Assembly (NCBI RefSeq): GCF_008831285.2
Contig: NC_045139.1
Span: forward strand, 23,416,412 to 23,480,411
DNA: 64,000 nt
Reading direction: 5' to 3'
From: Nymphaea colorata
Lineage: Eukaryota; Streptophyta; Magnoliopsida; Nymphaeales; Nymphaeaceae
Position 1 is the first letter of the stretch. Every line of letters begins with the position of its first letter. Shown one piece after another: positions 48,201-58,240 of the stretch. The notes beneath the pieces were generated by a model. That model was given only the letters and a program-made list of their open reading frames with translations. It was not told the origin of the DNA and did no database searches. The position numbers and the translations under genes are program-made.

Positions 48201-51200
48201 TATACAAGGAGGAAGAGGAACTAACCGTTGGGAGAAAAATCAACTGCAACAGGAAAAAGAAAAAGAATTGACAAAAAAACAGAAGAAAGTATTACAAAGG
48301 AATATAAAATGTGTCTGTGTGCATTTCAACTCCCTTTCCCTCAACCAACCCTGAGGTCAAGAGAATGGTTTGAAAAGGAAAAACATAAAGAAAAGGGGGA
48401 GGAGAAAAAAAGTAGCTCAGAGAGAGAGAGGGAAAAAGGGACTAGAAAATCTAGAATATATTTTGATCAATGGCCTGGTCAGTACTAAGTCCTTGATGGG
48501 TCCAAAATATGTATGTCATCAATCACAGGAAAACATTAATTTATGGACACTTCAATCGTGTGGACTACATAGCTTGGGAATTAGGCTTTGGAACATATTA
48601 TGTTTTTTCTGTAATTATAACTGTCATATTTGAGTGCTACTTCAGTTGATTAAACCTTGGTAGCTTTTCTTGTCTATTTCTGGAAGTCCTTTTTCTTGCG
48701 AATGAAAGTTATTATATTGCCTCGTGCATGTGGAATATTTGGCCACATACACTACATTTTTGCTTGATATAGGTTTTGACCAGTTTTTCCCTTAGCAGAG
48801 ACGTGTTCTAGCTGATAGGTGTGCTGAGCTTATTATCGTTGCAGCTACACATGGACTTAAGGAAGCCTGGATTTCATATCAGGTCATTGTCCGGAACTCT
48901 TCAAGCTTAAGAGAATATTAACCTTTTTTGTTAATCTTCCGTCTAGTTTTTAAGTTATTGGATATTGATACATTTTAGTTATGATTCTAAAAATGAAAAG
49001 GAAAAAAAAAAAAAAACCCTTACTGAGTTTCTTAAGTGCTTCTTAATTGGATGCTACTGCCTAATTTTATGGTCCAGAAAACTTAAAGGAGTTACTTGAA
49101 AGAGTAAAACTCATTTATAGACTAGGTGGGGAAACTCTTTTAGTCCCAAATGCATAATCTTTATATTTTTATTTATGCAGCCCTTTTCATCTAGTAACTT
49201 CTCTTGGGTATTGTCCATCCTTAAATGTTTGATGAAGCTTCACATTATAACATGTACTTTCTTGACCGATATTTTACTGCCATTATAACTTAGACAATCA
49301 TGTTGATTTATTCCTTCACATGCTACTCTAATAAGGAGTATGTAAGCTTACCTGCAGGGCACCTGGCACTTAATCAGTCAATTTGGTTTTGTGCAATAGT
49401 TAAAGGGGAAAGAAAAAGCAGCTGTCTTCCTAGGAAGTTACCTTTGCTTGCTTGACAAAATTTGATCTATATGTTGAACTTTCATGTTTTTTACTTTTTT
49501 TTTTGGAACAAGTAGGAATTTCTCTATATAAACAGCAGGATCAACACTTCATATGGTGCAGTTATTTTTTCACATGTTGAATTTGTCAGACCGTTGAAAT
49601 TTTAGACTAGATGTGCATGCAACAGTCTCAAGCAAGTGTGAGAACAAGATAGACTTTTTCCTTTGGGATAGACAAGGAAAGGCTTACATGTTCAAGTTTG
49701 GTCCACCTATATATGTTCGTAAGAAGGAAAACTGATTTCATTATATTCAATTAGTATGAAAATTGTGTGTTTCATTTTAATTTATTGAATCAATTGATCT
49801 AGCAGTGAAATTAAGGAGAAATTGTGGTGGAGCATCCTAATGCACAGAGAAAAGTAGAGAAACAAGTACTGAGTAGTTTGAAGAAACTAATAAGGGCATA
49901 ACATATTAAGAGATTAAATGGTAGATCAATTATAAATAACTAAATAGAGGAATCACTACAAATAATAAATAAACAAATTTCATAGGAGGATCACTGAATA
50001 TACTAATTTAAATGATCTTTCAATTTATTCACAAACAGGAAAAACAGGAACATGAAATATCTATTTTGAAGATTGTGCTTCAATTGAAGTCTGTTTTAGT
50101 AAAGCTTTCACCGATTGAAGTTTTATGTCTTCAATTCCACTCCCAGTTGACGTTGCATGTTTGAGATGCAGAATGTAGAAGAACAGCTATATGTGGCGTA
50201 AGTAGGTCGCTGTCCAACTAGTTGCACAATTTGACATCACATCCATCCCAAAGAAAATCATGAATTATAAGATATTAACCAATACACTTAATGAAAATAT
50301 AAACTTACGAATGGTATAAATTATTTATGAATGTAGACTGCCTGCATAGTCAATTGTGCATCCCATTATGATATGCGCAATGTCTCCAGGAGCTGGTTCT
50401 GTGGATTGTAATCAGCAATGAAGAATATAGCTCGATGAGCAAAGGCCCCTTTCATGATGAACCTTAGGATGCATTTCTTATGAGTGTATAACGCAGCTTG
50501 AGTAGTAAATTTGTACTAGGAAATGGAATCATAGAATGGCACCTTATATCCCTGCAAAACAATTCTTATACTGGCTAGGGATTGTGAGGCCCCAATTCTT
50601 GACTGGAAGGAACACCAAAGAGAAGCTCCCTCTACCCCAACCATTGATTGATGTTGATTTACATTGTTTGAAGAGTTTCTTGTCACATCTTCTTTGCTTT
50701 TTTTTTTTTTATTTCAGTTTTTTGTTCTACAAAATAACCTTTTGAATAACAGTATAAATGGATTTAGCAACTATTATCTATAAATGGTAAGGCCATTTCA
50801 TTTTGACAAAATACCTAGTCCTGGGCTCCATAGCTTTCTGTCAGGGAATTCCTATGCATCCAAAACAAAGTAAACATTGCGTGATATGCCACTAGCTACT
50901 AGCTCAGGACAGACAGATCCTTTAATTGCCATTAGCTGAATTTCTATCTTGGCTACCATGCCTGTTAAGCTCGCCCGGGAAGTCACTGTTCAGTGGCAGG
51001 ATCATGTGCAATATTAGTTATCCATAAACCTCCTGTTACTAGACCGAATCCTCCATGGAATTCCACAATCAGTGTGAAAAACAGGGTTGCTTCCTCCGTG
51101 AAGCATAACATGAAGAAAAGATGTGAAATCTTGAATTTATAAAGTAGCTGGATGTCTGAAATAAGCAAATAAGTTTATGAAGGTCTTTGCCACGAAATGT

Positions 51201-51966
51201 GACTTTAAATAAAAAAATTTCTACGTATCTTAACAGCAGAACATTGATGCAGAAATGGCATCCTATGATATGCATTTACTGCTGAAGAAAAGTTGTCTCA
51301 TCTATGTTTTCATTCTATAGTGCTTGTAATTTGCTCTCTTAAGATCCTCTATTGAACCTCTTATTCGGAATATCCTTCAGGATATAGTATTGGGTTTGAA
51401 TGTTTTATTTACTGATATGGACAAATTGTGATTGAATTGTTTGCAGCCAGTGCTTCTTGTGATGTATCTGTCGCAATATTTCCCAACCATTGGTTTCTGG
51501 CTCATGGACAAGGTACCTTTCCTAGTGGAAGGAAATGAATTATAAACATTTCCAGAAAACTCTTGAATGTGTTTTCAGTAAATAGTGTTGGCGCAATGTT
51601 CGCAAAGAGTTTCTTCATAAAGAATCAAGGTCTATGAAAACCAGCCAATTCAATGGTTTAATCTCCTATTCTTTTGCTCACGGAAAACTGACTAATATTA
51701 CATGGGAGCCACCTCCTGTGAAAAGAAGAAGAATTTGGAGGAACTTTTTTGCTGCTAAATGGGCTCAGTGGCTTCTTTTTGCAGTCTGTAAATGTGATTT
51801 TATTGGATTTGTGTGCATCTGTCTTATTTGATTTAGTCAACAAACTCTGTAACTAAATCAACTACAATTTTTACAGATTGGAAGGAAGCGTGTGGAGGCT
51901 GCAGAACAAAAATCCAGCACCTATGCGTGGGATCTGCTATTTGGTAAAGGAAAGAAGAGAGCCTGA
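20970..51966 (+). CDS. short-chain dehydrogenase/reductase, DHRS7-like
   Basis: Predicted NAD(P)-dependent oxidoreductase of the classical SDR family, with its N-terminus in a membrane. Twelve coding exons: 20970-21039, 21179-21234, 21323-21356, 23960-24058, 24208-24356, 25592-25630, 25760-25852, 25945-26043, 46627-46731, 48799-48882, 51447-51512, 51877-51966. They give 984 nt (327 aa), all GT-AG and phase-consistent. Residues 1-20 are a Leu/Val/Phe-rich signal anchor. The cofactor-binding TGASRGIG is at 47-54, NAA at 130-132, Asn155, and the catalytic Ser183, Tyr196 and Lys200 (YSASK). A CPGPIDT loop is near 225-231. Length and motifs fit the plant 'SDR family member 7-like' proteins; the substrate is not deducible. 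Intron 8 is 20.6 kb of nested transposons, yet every exon and splice site is intact, so the gene looks functional. Confidence 0.92.
21900..23560 (-). mobile_element. decayed LTR retrotransposon in SDR intron 3
   Basis: Two diverged direct repeats flank this region, about 21910-22330 and 23260-23540. Shared blocks include 'GCCACTATTTTG..TTTAAGTTTCAT', 'TGGCA(C/T)T(C/T)ATATTGAAGGCA' and 'CATGATCTCAAT'. Between them lies a minus-strand frame (22686-23174) with a gag-like pattern (W…VMAWLLNSM…IW). I infer two old LTRs around a gag fragment. The exact ends, primer site and target duplication were not resolved. Confidence 0.45.
22085..22195. repeat. short tandem duplication, intron 3
   Basis: TAGTGAAAAAGAAATTAATG…AGGAGAATAA occurs twice in tandem, about 60 bases apart, inside the decayed element. 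Confidence 0.65.
24481..24688. mobile_element. palindromic foldback MITE in SDR intron 5
   Basis: The left arm starts ATTTGAAAACAGCTGGCTAC near 24483. The right arm, read on the other strand from 24687, starts ATTTGGAAACAGCTGGCTAC. The complementarity extends through CCTCTGTG(G/A)C(T/C)GGATG and further inwards, so almost the whole unit can fold back. TA-rich sequence flanks both ends and hides any target duplication. The superfamily is uncertain. Confidence 0.65.
24688..24770. repeat. (TA)n(TG)n microsatellite
   Basis: About 40 bases of TA followed by about 40 of TG, directly next to the palindromic element. Long open frames across it only translate the repeat. Confidence 0.95.
26290..27060 (+). 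pseudogene. copia RT/RNase H relic with polypurine tract
   Basis: Frames at 26275-26610 and 26637-26912 match the end of a Ty1/copia polyprotein. They include the 'YRK…' to 'PDIT' linker, an EAEYCAMA motif of RNase H, and EKTKHIEI near the C-terminus. The frame is broken between the two. Downstream, TTTGAGGAGGG immediately before TGTTGAAAATTG at 27061 looks like a polypurine tract followed by the start of a 3' LTR. It is on the plus strand, the same as the SDR gene. It is too decayed to be functional. Confidence 0.7.
27173..27224. repeat. (TA)n(CA)n microsatellite
   Basis: A short TA run passes into about 20 CA units, just left of the TIR element that starts at 27239. Confidence 0.9.
27870..28064 (-). 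repeat. element A 3' LTR
   Basis: 195 bp, bounded on plus by TGTCGCAATC…CTTTAACA. The polypurine tract lies just to its right, at about 28065-28078. Confidence 0.93.
28072..32466 (-). pseudogene. element A gag-pol pseudogene
   Basis: Reads from an ATG at 32466 (MANGS…) to a stop at 28072-28074. Homology covers gag with zinc knuckle [14 protein letters not shown], protease (MIDSGAS), integrase (including [14 protein letters not shown]), reverse transcriptase ([10 protein letters not shown]) and part of RNase H (SDADYAG, VESEY). Breaks: an in-frame stop shortly after the start (about 32360), the MITE at 30637-30831 within integrase, a stop near 30554, frame shifts near 30100, 29470 and 29350, and a decayed 3' end. 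It belongs to the same family as element B. Confidence 0.9.
30637..30831. mobile_element. hAT-type MITE inside element A
   Basis: A GC-rich 195-bp unit with terminal inverted repeats TAAGGGTGGGC(G)… and, on the other strand, TTAGGGGTGGGC(A)…. It is flanked by a perfect 8-bp target duplication, ACCCCAAA, at 30629-30636 and 30832-30839. Removing the unit and one duplicate leaves the integrase region continuous at this point. An 8-bp duplication with short TIRs fits the hAT superfamily. It has no coding capacity; the Gly/Pro/Arg-rich frames across it are compositional artefacts. Confidence 0.88.
32363..33254 (-). repeat. tandem duplication of element A leader and gag start
   Basis: 32363-32800 is repeated at 32801-33254, so the untranslated leader and first ~35 gag codons occur twice. 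The second unit is 16 bp longer through a small A-rich duplication (AGGAAACAG repeated). The upstream gag start (about 32903) reads into leader sequence and cannot encode a full gag. Confidence 0.88.
33753..33944 (-). repeat. element A 5' LTR
   Basis: 192 bp. Its last plus-strand base is G where the partner LTR has A, so the terminal TG dinucleotide on the coding strand has been mutated. The primer-binding site lies directly to its left (about 33740-33752). Confidence 0.92.
34308..34488 (+). repeat. element B 5' LTR
   Basis: 181 bp, TGTTAAAG…GTAACA. It contains a near-perfect palindrome (AACCCTAATCTC…GAGATTAGGGT) missing one arm in the 3' LTR, and a CT repeat near its end. Confidence 0.94.
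39032..39309 (-). repeat. element C 3' LTR
   Basis: 278 bp, TGTAGAAAC…TTAACA on plus. Its first coding-strand bases (TGTTAA) supply the last codon and stop codon of the element C polyprotein. Confidence 0.96.
39304..43602 (-). CDS. copia gag-pol polyprotein (element C)
   Basis: A single frame of 1432 codons from ATG 43602 (MAEEMSLKI…). The frame is open further upstream without an ATG. Order of domains: gag, zinc knuckle C253-C266 ([14 protein letters not shown]), protease DSGA at 356-359, integrase zinc-binding H492/H497/C521/C524, and integrase catalytic D551/D614/E650 (D-35-E spacing). Reverse transcriptase follows with YVDD at 1109-1112, and RNase H with D1275, E1316 or E1318, and D1352. 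The protease-integrase-RT order is diagnostic of Ty1/copia. There are no stops or frameshifts. The stop codon lies in the 3' LTR, just past the polypurine tract. The gag differs clearly from elements A and B, so this is another copia lineage. Products would process and integrate a cDNA copy of the element. Confidence 0.95.
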   Translation of the reverse strand: MAEEMSLKIDDALDSGSNTKSEILPVQVTSIRLNKDNYLSWSAALEIGITSRGRLPYITGEKPAPSKTDPRWATWTLEDSQVKVWIISSVSADIQPLILRKSTAYDMWTVLARMYGRKKRVLRTYQIKRSIYSLKQGDLSVAAFFAALKTKWEELDYHVNDDGHCGSDHALYWDKEWMDQTFLFLGGLRDEFESIRSQILNCDEVPGIEEVYARVESEEQRRQVMHIDTSQGSSPSAFVSRASGIGQRPVRRCSHCNKSGHSVDFCWDLHPERWLVRGRPPSSRRSPSVPEPSQSSPSNVAKSKLSFDQIKELQAYISRLSTTQEDTSTSEGAKLAQALVATSDQGNSSHGDWIVDSGATHHMTGDPKMFQEYKLSSGQQRVSMADGSSISVAGKGSLSLLNKYCLHNALHVPNIPVNLLFVSSITKELNCNLIFSADRCFLQDLVTGHKIGIGSAIDGLYRLPVQVASALISATSGQLSGMGDRSTIMRWHERLGHLPFPLIKKLFPSLFHSVSMDSFTCEVCQLAKHVRASYPISFNKTTRPFALVHSDVWGPSGVPTCRGFHYFMTLIDDYSRCTFVYLLKERSEVPVIVKNFVAFVETQFQTSVQAFRTDNAREYVSQSLDDFLKSKGIVHETSCSYTPPQNGVAERKNRHLLDVTRALLFHRQVPKRYWGDALLTSAHLINRMPTRVLQGHSPYSMLWPSQNPWPLTPRVFGCVCFVHDHSLTLKKLDPRSVKAVFLGYSSTQKGYKCVDPTTSKVYVSRDVTFHEHEAYFHVNPLQGEYLGHSSEEYSSNQLIQFTDFLDYKASESVADTVRDDRDRHMDEGLDDNQPTARDHLFGQVYRRKKTDVIENVDVTNPNPVSSPDDPSLINEELPIALRKGTRSCTSHPIQRFVSYAKLSKDYKCFITSLSKSVIPRCVEDAREDPKWLQAMTEEMNALAKNDTWEVVDIPKGTHLVGSKWVFNVKYKPDGTVERYKARLVAKGFSQKYGIDYLETFAPVAKLKTVRVILALAVKKGWSMDQLDVKNAFLNGNLEEEVYMSMPPGYVQSGKCCHLKKALYGLKQSLRAWFERLRIVMKTNGYKQGNGDHTLFIKQRDGLVSLLLVYVDDMIVTGDDEEEKKKMKERLAAEFDLKDLGKLRYFLGIEIARSETGLVMSQRKYTLDLLKETDKLGCRPFQTPMESGTKISIKTGNILDEEGKGRYQRLVGKLIYLTLTRPDITYAVNVLSQFMHAPTDCHWKSAERVLGYLKNNPGKGLLYTQQDQLNIEGYSDADWAGCTDTRRSTTGYCIFLGGNLVVWRSKRQEVCSRSSAEAEYRAVAMGVTEMLWLKILLADIGVETEEKMRMYCDNKSAINLANNPVLHDRTKHVEIDRHFIRERIDSKELILPYMKSEDQIADVLTKALCTSQLEKNVSKLGMFDMYAKLEGEC
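43603..43870 (-). promoter_or_regulatory. element C leader and primer-binding site
   Basis: The GC-rich untranslated leader (CGGCGG repeats) lies between the gag start and the 5' LTR. The initiator-Met-tRNA-type primer-binding site is at about 43858-43870. Confidence 0.85.
43871..44148 (-). repeat. element C 5' LTR
   Basis: 278 bp and nearly identical to its partner. Its inner end is followed directly by the primer-binding site. Confidence 0.96.
44569..44732 (+). repeat. element B 3' LTR
   Basis: 164 bp. It lacks 15 bp present in the 5' LTR (one arm of the palindrome) and has a shorter CT run. It is in sense orientation with the SDR transcript, so any LTR polyadenylation signal could act on that transcript. 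Confidence 0.94.
44738..45387. other. intron 8 sequence, nothing recognised
   Basis: Non-coding intron sequence between element B and the truncated copia end. Short frames only, with no repeat boundaries resolved. Confidence 0.5.
45388..46483 (-). mobile_element. truncated copia 5' end (element D)
   Basis: A minus-strand gag start (ATG 45604, MADKG…) resembles the gag N-terminus of elements A and B. Gag homology stops near 45388. To the right are a leader, a primer-binding site (ATGGTATCAGAGC on minus, about 46281-46293) and a probable LTR at 46294-46483 (TGATACAGCC…ATTCAACA on plus). Everything downstream of early gag is missing, as is the 3' LTR. It is probably a deletion remnant of a related element. 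Confidence 0.72.
46695..47185 (+). repeat. tandem duplication including the end of SDR exon 9
   Basis: A 222-bp unit from AGATGCTAG at 46695 is repeated from 46917. The first unit holds the last 37 bases of exon 9 and its donor site. The second holds a diverged copy of that exon end (46919-46953) with donor GAG|GTACC intact, preceded by TTGTTAG, which could serve as an acceptor. Both copies then share intron sequence (GAATATTTGAGAATGATAAT and beyond). The second copy has an extra ~50-bp insertion near 47095-47140. Confidence 0.9.
47186..51446. other. SDR introns 9 (rest) and 10
   Basis: Intron sequence on both sides of exon 10 (48799-48882). No element ends or domains are recognised. There is an A/G-rich stretch about 47940-48460, and several A or T runs. 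Frames here are not supported as genes. Confidence 0.55.
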
Positions 51967-54900
51967 TGCGTTGATGTGACTATGAGCTCTAGTGACTAGC
52001 ATATCGACCAATGAAACACTTATTCCAAATCACTCCTGCCAGAAAATATCTTTTCGAGTCCCTAAAACCTGATTATTCCTGTCAAATATGTTGATGATCA
52101 AACCCTTTCACTGAGAAGTTGATATGAAACCTTATAAGCGACAGCCCCTCCTTTCCTCTCAAACATCGAATCTGAAAATGTTTGATATGAAACCTCCACA
52201 TTTTAGATCCAAGGATCTAACGTCAGAAGCAAACCAAGCATAGCCTAAATGTCGACAGCCATCTCCTTCATGAAAGCATTGAATATGGCATAGACAACCA
52301 TGGCTAGATCGGAATGCATGGCACTAACATTGAGAAAGATGATTATGTGGATCACAAGGTGACAACCACCGTGATCATTCATCAACAGGGTAGAGCCAGA
52401 TAATTCTGGGTAAGGGGTACTAGTTATAAAATTTTTGAATTTTTAAGAGGCACCACGATGTAAAGAAAATTTCCATGAAATATCAACATAAAAATATAAA
52501 TTTCTTGTGGATCTGTGTGGGAAATTGCCCACACAATTGTGGTGTGGGCAATTTTAAAACACAATTGTTAAAGATCTCTGTTGGGTTTTTTCGAAATTCC
52601 AAGATTAAACCTTGAAAAGTTTCCAACAACAAGAAGCAAGGAATCGCACAAAAAAAAAAATCGACTAAATTAAACAAGGTTGGACATTGGGCACGGACAT
52701 CTATGTCATGTGTGCAAATGCATGCTCTGGATCTATGCCAGCCAGAAATTGGCCCAAATCCCATGCCGACAATGGAGCTCCAATATGAAGGCCAAATAGC
52801 CAGAAAAGATTAACCTAATGTCTGGATCAACATCAATTCTTTACGATCCTACGGAACAAGATTATTTTTAAAATTTTGAGAACAAAATTTATTTTTTAAT
52901 TCCCATTTCATGTAAAATAATAAAAAAATCAAATAAATACAATGAAAAAGGGTAGAAACTTACTTTCCGTCCGTCCATCCATATGGAATGAAGGGCGTGC
53001 ACGGTGTTACTGTGTTGGACTCATCAGCAGTGAGCCAGTGGTAAGGGGCACTGCACTTGGGCTCGTGTGGGCAGTTGCCCATACGGTTCTATAAATTTAC
53101 TGATACACATACTTGTACCTTCTCAACTGTTTGCTTATTTGCATACTAGTGATTCATCAACTATTTTACTATGTATTTAAGGATATAAGATTTTTGAATT
53201 AGTGTTCTTCCGTAGGGTCAGAACAAAGCCTTCTTGTTCATCTAAAATTTCTTGCTCATCAGATTTTGATGAACTTACGGTTACTCCCTGTAACTTCAGA
53301 GTAGTATTTGCCATATTTTTTGCCATATTTTGCAGTACATATGAATAACACCCACAGAAATTAAATTGATGAACAGACTTTCACCGGCCAACCAGCCCGA
53401 CTAGATATGCTACACCCCTCTAAGTATGAAAGTAGTGAAGGAAGCTATGAGTGGAAATAATGATAAATAGAAGCCAATCCTTTTTCTAACGAGGGGTAAA
53501 GTGCCTAACGATTAAATCCGCAACGGGAAACTTCAGACTTGTTATTTCTGTCAATGAAGCAGGAGGAAATTGGAAATGAAAATTTTGCACTAAGCTAGAG
53601 AGCCCTTAGGTAGAGATGCATTCATTAAATTGTGAAACAAGTTGGAGATGGAAGATCAAGATCACCAACTTGAGGAACACCCAGAAATCGCACGTTGTTT
53701 GAAGAATGACGCGCATACCAATCTGAAATTTTGGTAGATCAACATTGTCATACCAATCGTGTATTTTTGCAAATTAAGAGAAGACCATGTATTTAAAAGG
53801 TATTTATTATTGCATATGTATGTCTAAATATTTAATGAAAATGAACCATTACCTCTCTCCTTTTAGATGCAAAAAATTGGACCCAGAGCCATGACAATGT
53901 TTCCCAAATATCAGGGAAAAATCAATTGCGTTTGAAACCCCCAGAAAAAAAACATAAAATTTTGGGATCAAATGCAAGGACACTTTGTTGAATCTCTCTC
54001 TTAATACTATGGCAGATTTATAAAATATGTTAGCTCTAGTCTCTTATAAATATACTCGAATTTTTGGACATATTCATGAGATATTCACAAAATGTCTTTG
54101 TTGCAAAACAACTTGTTAAAGATTTAATATGTTCATAGAAGCACAAAATAAATTGGATCAACTTCCGGCTTTTGTTTCGTATTTCTAAGTATTCTAAAAA
54201 AAAAACCACATGGCAAACAACAGGTTAGTAGATGGAAGTGATTTGCCATAGAGGTTCATTTTGCAAGTTTATTATGTTAAGTCCATCAAACTGCACAAAA
54301 AATGATTGTAATCATAAATTTGCATTAATATGAATGAAATTCAACTCATGCATTGGATCCATTGTAGTTAATCTAATAAGTTTAACTTATTGTTATATAT
54401 ATTTTAATTGATTCAAATAATTGAAATCACAATTTCATGTACTATAAATGAGATTTAAACCTTTTATTTGGTTTATATAGTTAAACCAATGAATTAAACT
54501 TGTTGTAATATGATTTAAATCATTTATTTGATCATTTATATTTAATCTATCCAACACAAATCAAATAAAAATTACCATCCACCCCATTCTAATAAATTTT
54601 TTCTGCGTAAAAAAAGTTCATAAACAGTTTTGTGTGCCCATTAAACACCCGCCAACAAAATGCTGATTGAACAATTAATTATTACGAGTGCTCGACGTAA
54701 GGTTTTGAAAAAACTTTCCCAAAGCACACCTGTAACGTTATTGGGATGATGGAAAACTGACGCCCTTTTTTTTACGCTGCCACGAGCGCGCACGTACCTT
54801 TGAATGGAGCATTTCTGTGAAAGTGAACTAAAAGACCGTTTTACCCTTTACTGTAGCTTCATAGTGAGATTCTAACCAGCTCCCTCTCTTTCTGACACAA

Positions 54901-56388
54901 ATTTTAAAATTCACTTGCATTTTAGCTTATTTGCGAAGAGCTCCCTAACGTATGAAAACTTACAGACAACTGCCTGAACTAATGAAATAATTCATGAACG
55001 CTCACAGATGTTCAAAACATTAAAATAAGGAGACCTTTTATATATACTCTCGTTTTCTCTCTCTCTCTCTCTCTCTTTTTGTAATCATGGTTCGGCTCTC
55101 TACCGCGTTGCATGTTGGAGCTGGTCATGGGATATTTTGGTTTTCCATGGATAAAAAAGGTAATTCAAGTATTTTAAAAAAAACAAAACTTTCTTTTGTC
55201 TGCTGTTATTTGTGAATGAGCTTTTCCACCGCTGACAAGAAGGCGAAACTATTCCAGCCAGCTGCAAATCATTCCATTAATGATTTAATGTATTGTTTTT
55301 AATAAAAAACTACCGATTGTGCCCCTATTCAAGCGTTTTAATACCTTATATTTTCGTCTACAATGTCAACAAGTCATTTTTGTTATGCCATTTAAATTCA
55401 AACTAGCCTTCAGTTATTCAACCATGCTAACCTACTCATCTGACATGTGGGACCCTAATTTTTCCCCTCAATTTTAAGACTATTATCTTCTACCTTGTGA
55501 TAGAGGTGGGCCAATTTTTTTTTTAGGGAGGGGGCTAATAGTATTTTTTGAATTCGTATGGAACCAAATAAAAATTTTAATTTTTTTTACATATACCAAG
55601 TTAAAAGTTTCAAAAATATATTTGTCCTGTGAGGGTGGCTATGACCCCTACCAAGGACCAGCCCCCCTTCCTTCTGCCATGCTTGGCCATGCTTGTGACG
55701 TAGATTTTGTTAATAAAGATAGGAGGTTTGCCCCTCAACAAATTTTGACAAAGCTTATTGGTCCTCGGCTTCTATTTCATGGAACCATTGGTTAGTGATG
55801 GTTCAAAAGCCACTTTAGTCGCAAACCGGTCGGCAACATCTCTAGTGAAAGAGGCAAATGTCATGGAGAGCAAATTCTAAGATCCTGTTTACTTCAGTGG
55901 CCACATGTGAGCATCCTCACAAAATTAGTTTAATATTATGTTAACATTTTCACATATTTAATTGTTATACATAAAAATTGTTACAAACAAATTAAAGATA
56001 TTGAATGAATGCCTCCACTAAAAAAAAATCATGGTTCCGCTAACGAGTGTCCAGTTTTGAAGGAATTCATATTTTTTTAGACGAGTGATATGGGCAATTT
56101 GTGGTTCATTTAAAAAACAGTCTTATTTTCATATACAATAAAATGAATAGCAATATGGTTTTTTTTTTTTTTTAAATTGTATTCCTGTTACCATAAGCCC
56201 TCACCCACTCCATAACTCTTTTAGATTCAAAGTAGCGTTCAGTTCTTCCATGCTCGCCTAGTTGCTACCGACTACTGAGTTATTCGATAACTTTTAGTTT
56301 TTTTTTTTCTCATTTTATAAACTATTTTCTTTTACCACTTAAATCCAATGTTGCAATGGAGCAAGTGCAAATCTTGTCAAAGGTAGGG
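51967..56388. other. intergenic, no gene recognised
   Basis: The 3' flank of the SDR gene, then AT-rich sequence. Blocks near 52385 (GGTAGAGCCAG), 53030 (GTGAGCCAGTGG, GGGCAGTTGCCCA) and 55500-55680 (GAGGTGGGCC… CAAGGACCAGCCCC) recall similar scraps elsewhere in the window and may be fragments of one dispersed repeat. A CT microsatellite lies near 55057-55077. Confidence 0.5.
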
Positions 56389-56777
56389 AGGATGTCAATA
56401 GATCGGATTTGGATCGGGATATATTTACTTTTTCGAATATTCACATATTCGGACTCAATTAAAATAAAGAAAAGTAAAAAAATGAATCCGAGTCAAAAAA
56501 TCCGATTTTGCAATCTGAATCTGATTTTTATATTTATATCCGAATATGAATCCGGATTTTGAACCGAATTTTGCCAATTTTTAAAATTTAATAGCATTAG
56601 ATACAAGCTATTTGTCTAAAAATAAATCCGTTTTGAATCCGATCATATATCCGAATCCGAATCGGATGCAATTTATTAAATCTGATTTCTTAATCGGATA
56701 TTTTTTTTTTCTATATCTGATTTTTTCGCATTGAATCGGTCAGATATCCTGTTCAAATCGGGTATATTGACATCCCT
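56389..56777. mobile_element. MITE with (AGGGATGTCAATA) ends
   Basis: The left end is AGGATGTCAATA and the right end, on the other strand, AGGGATGTCAATATA. The interior is full of inverted ATCCGAATCCGGAT-type motifs. The flanks AGGTAGGG (56381-56388) and AGATAGGG (56778-56785) match at 7 of 8 bases, consistent with an 8-bp hAT-like duplication. No coding capacity. Confidence 0.65.
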
Positions 56778-56789
56778 AGATAGGGGGCT

Positions 56790-58240
56790 TATCCCTCAAA
56801 CTTGAGCTTGACTTGAACTCATCTGTTAAGCATAAGCTCCTTTAAACTGGATTCAGCTTGTGTCTTTTATGTTTGTTAACCTTTGGGGACATGTTGGTAG
56901 CTTTTGATAAATTTTAACACCTTTTTCAACTAATGGAAAAAAATGAATAAGTGACACAAGTTTAAACTAGTCGAGCTCAAATTTTCCTCATAAAGTTCGA
57001 GTGGAGCTTGAGCCAAGCAATATATATGACTTGACTCGAGCTGGATGGCAAATTCTTAGAATCCTGCTACTTTGACAGAGTTTCCTGTTTGGATGAGTTC
57101 ACATTTTTTCGGATAGTGCTGTATGCATATATTTGAGTACGTGCTTGTGGTTTATTTTATAAACTATTGTGGTTTTCTGCAATTTTCTAAACTTTATGCA
57201 CATTTTTGATATTTCATAAGTTAGTCAGGCTGTTTGTAAATTTATAAATGAGTATACCTGAGTGACGCTTGGATGACATGGAAAGGACGGACATGATAAA
57301 CACTTTGCTAATTGTCTTGACACATTAATGCAACTTAGTTTGATCATATAATTCTTGTTAAATAGACAAATGGTATTTTCATGCCAACTTTGATGGTATT
57401 TAATTTTGCTTTCAAAATAAGGTGAGGGTCGGAGAGCATGTTCCACTCACTCATATCATCCTTTTATCATCAAGGCGTTTTAGTCTAAGTTTTTGTTCAA
57501 TTGTGAGACATTTGAAACATTTCTTTCAGCTCAACTTTCTCACAATATCCTCATCTAACTCAGTTTTCGTAAAAATTAGCTTTTCTGAAAACCATTTTTT
57601 TAATGAATTATAAAAAATATATTTTTCATCTATATAATACACTCAAAATATGAGTTTTCAATAAAGGGGCCAGATTTTTCAATTCCTTTTACAAAACCCG
57701 ACTTGTCAAATTGTTTTTTTTTTAATCTAATTTTGATGGTGCCACACTCTAAACAACTTCATTGTACATCTAAACCTAGGGTTTTTCAGCTGCCATCCAA
57801 ACTTCCCTAGGGGCATTTGATACATTCAAAATCATGGAATTTTAGAATCAAAATGTTTAATTTTTAAGAAATTATAATTCTTAAACAACGAGGTATTTTA
57901 TTTTTGAAATTAGGAAACTAAAGCCTGAAATCTTAATTCCATTTTAGTTTGAAGAAGAATTATTATTCTGGGTTTTTCATTATTAAATCAAATTTCCAAA
58001 TCATCAAACAACCGTCCGTCTAAGTTTTTTTTTTTTTTTTTTTTAAAGATTATTGAAAGTAAAAAATGTAGGGATGCTATTTTCTCAGAAAGTGGATTTG
58101 GTTACAGTGAGCCCCTAAAAGATTTTATATTTCTGTTTTCCGGCGTCTGAAAATCTAAATTTCCCAAAGGGCATCAAAGGACTGCATGGTAATTTTTCCA
58201 TAGACTGAAGGTGGGGGCCGGCGGTCATTTTGGAAAAGGT
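56790..58240. other. intergenic upstream of GDI gene
   Basis: AT-rich sequence with T runs (for example about 58026-58044). No gene or element boundary recognised. Confidence 0.5.
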
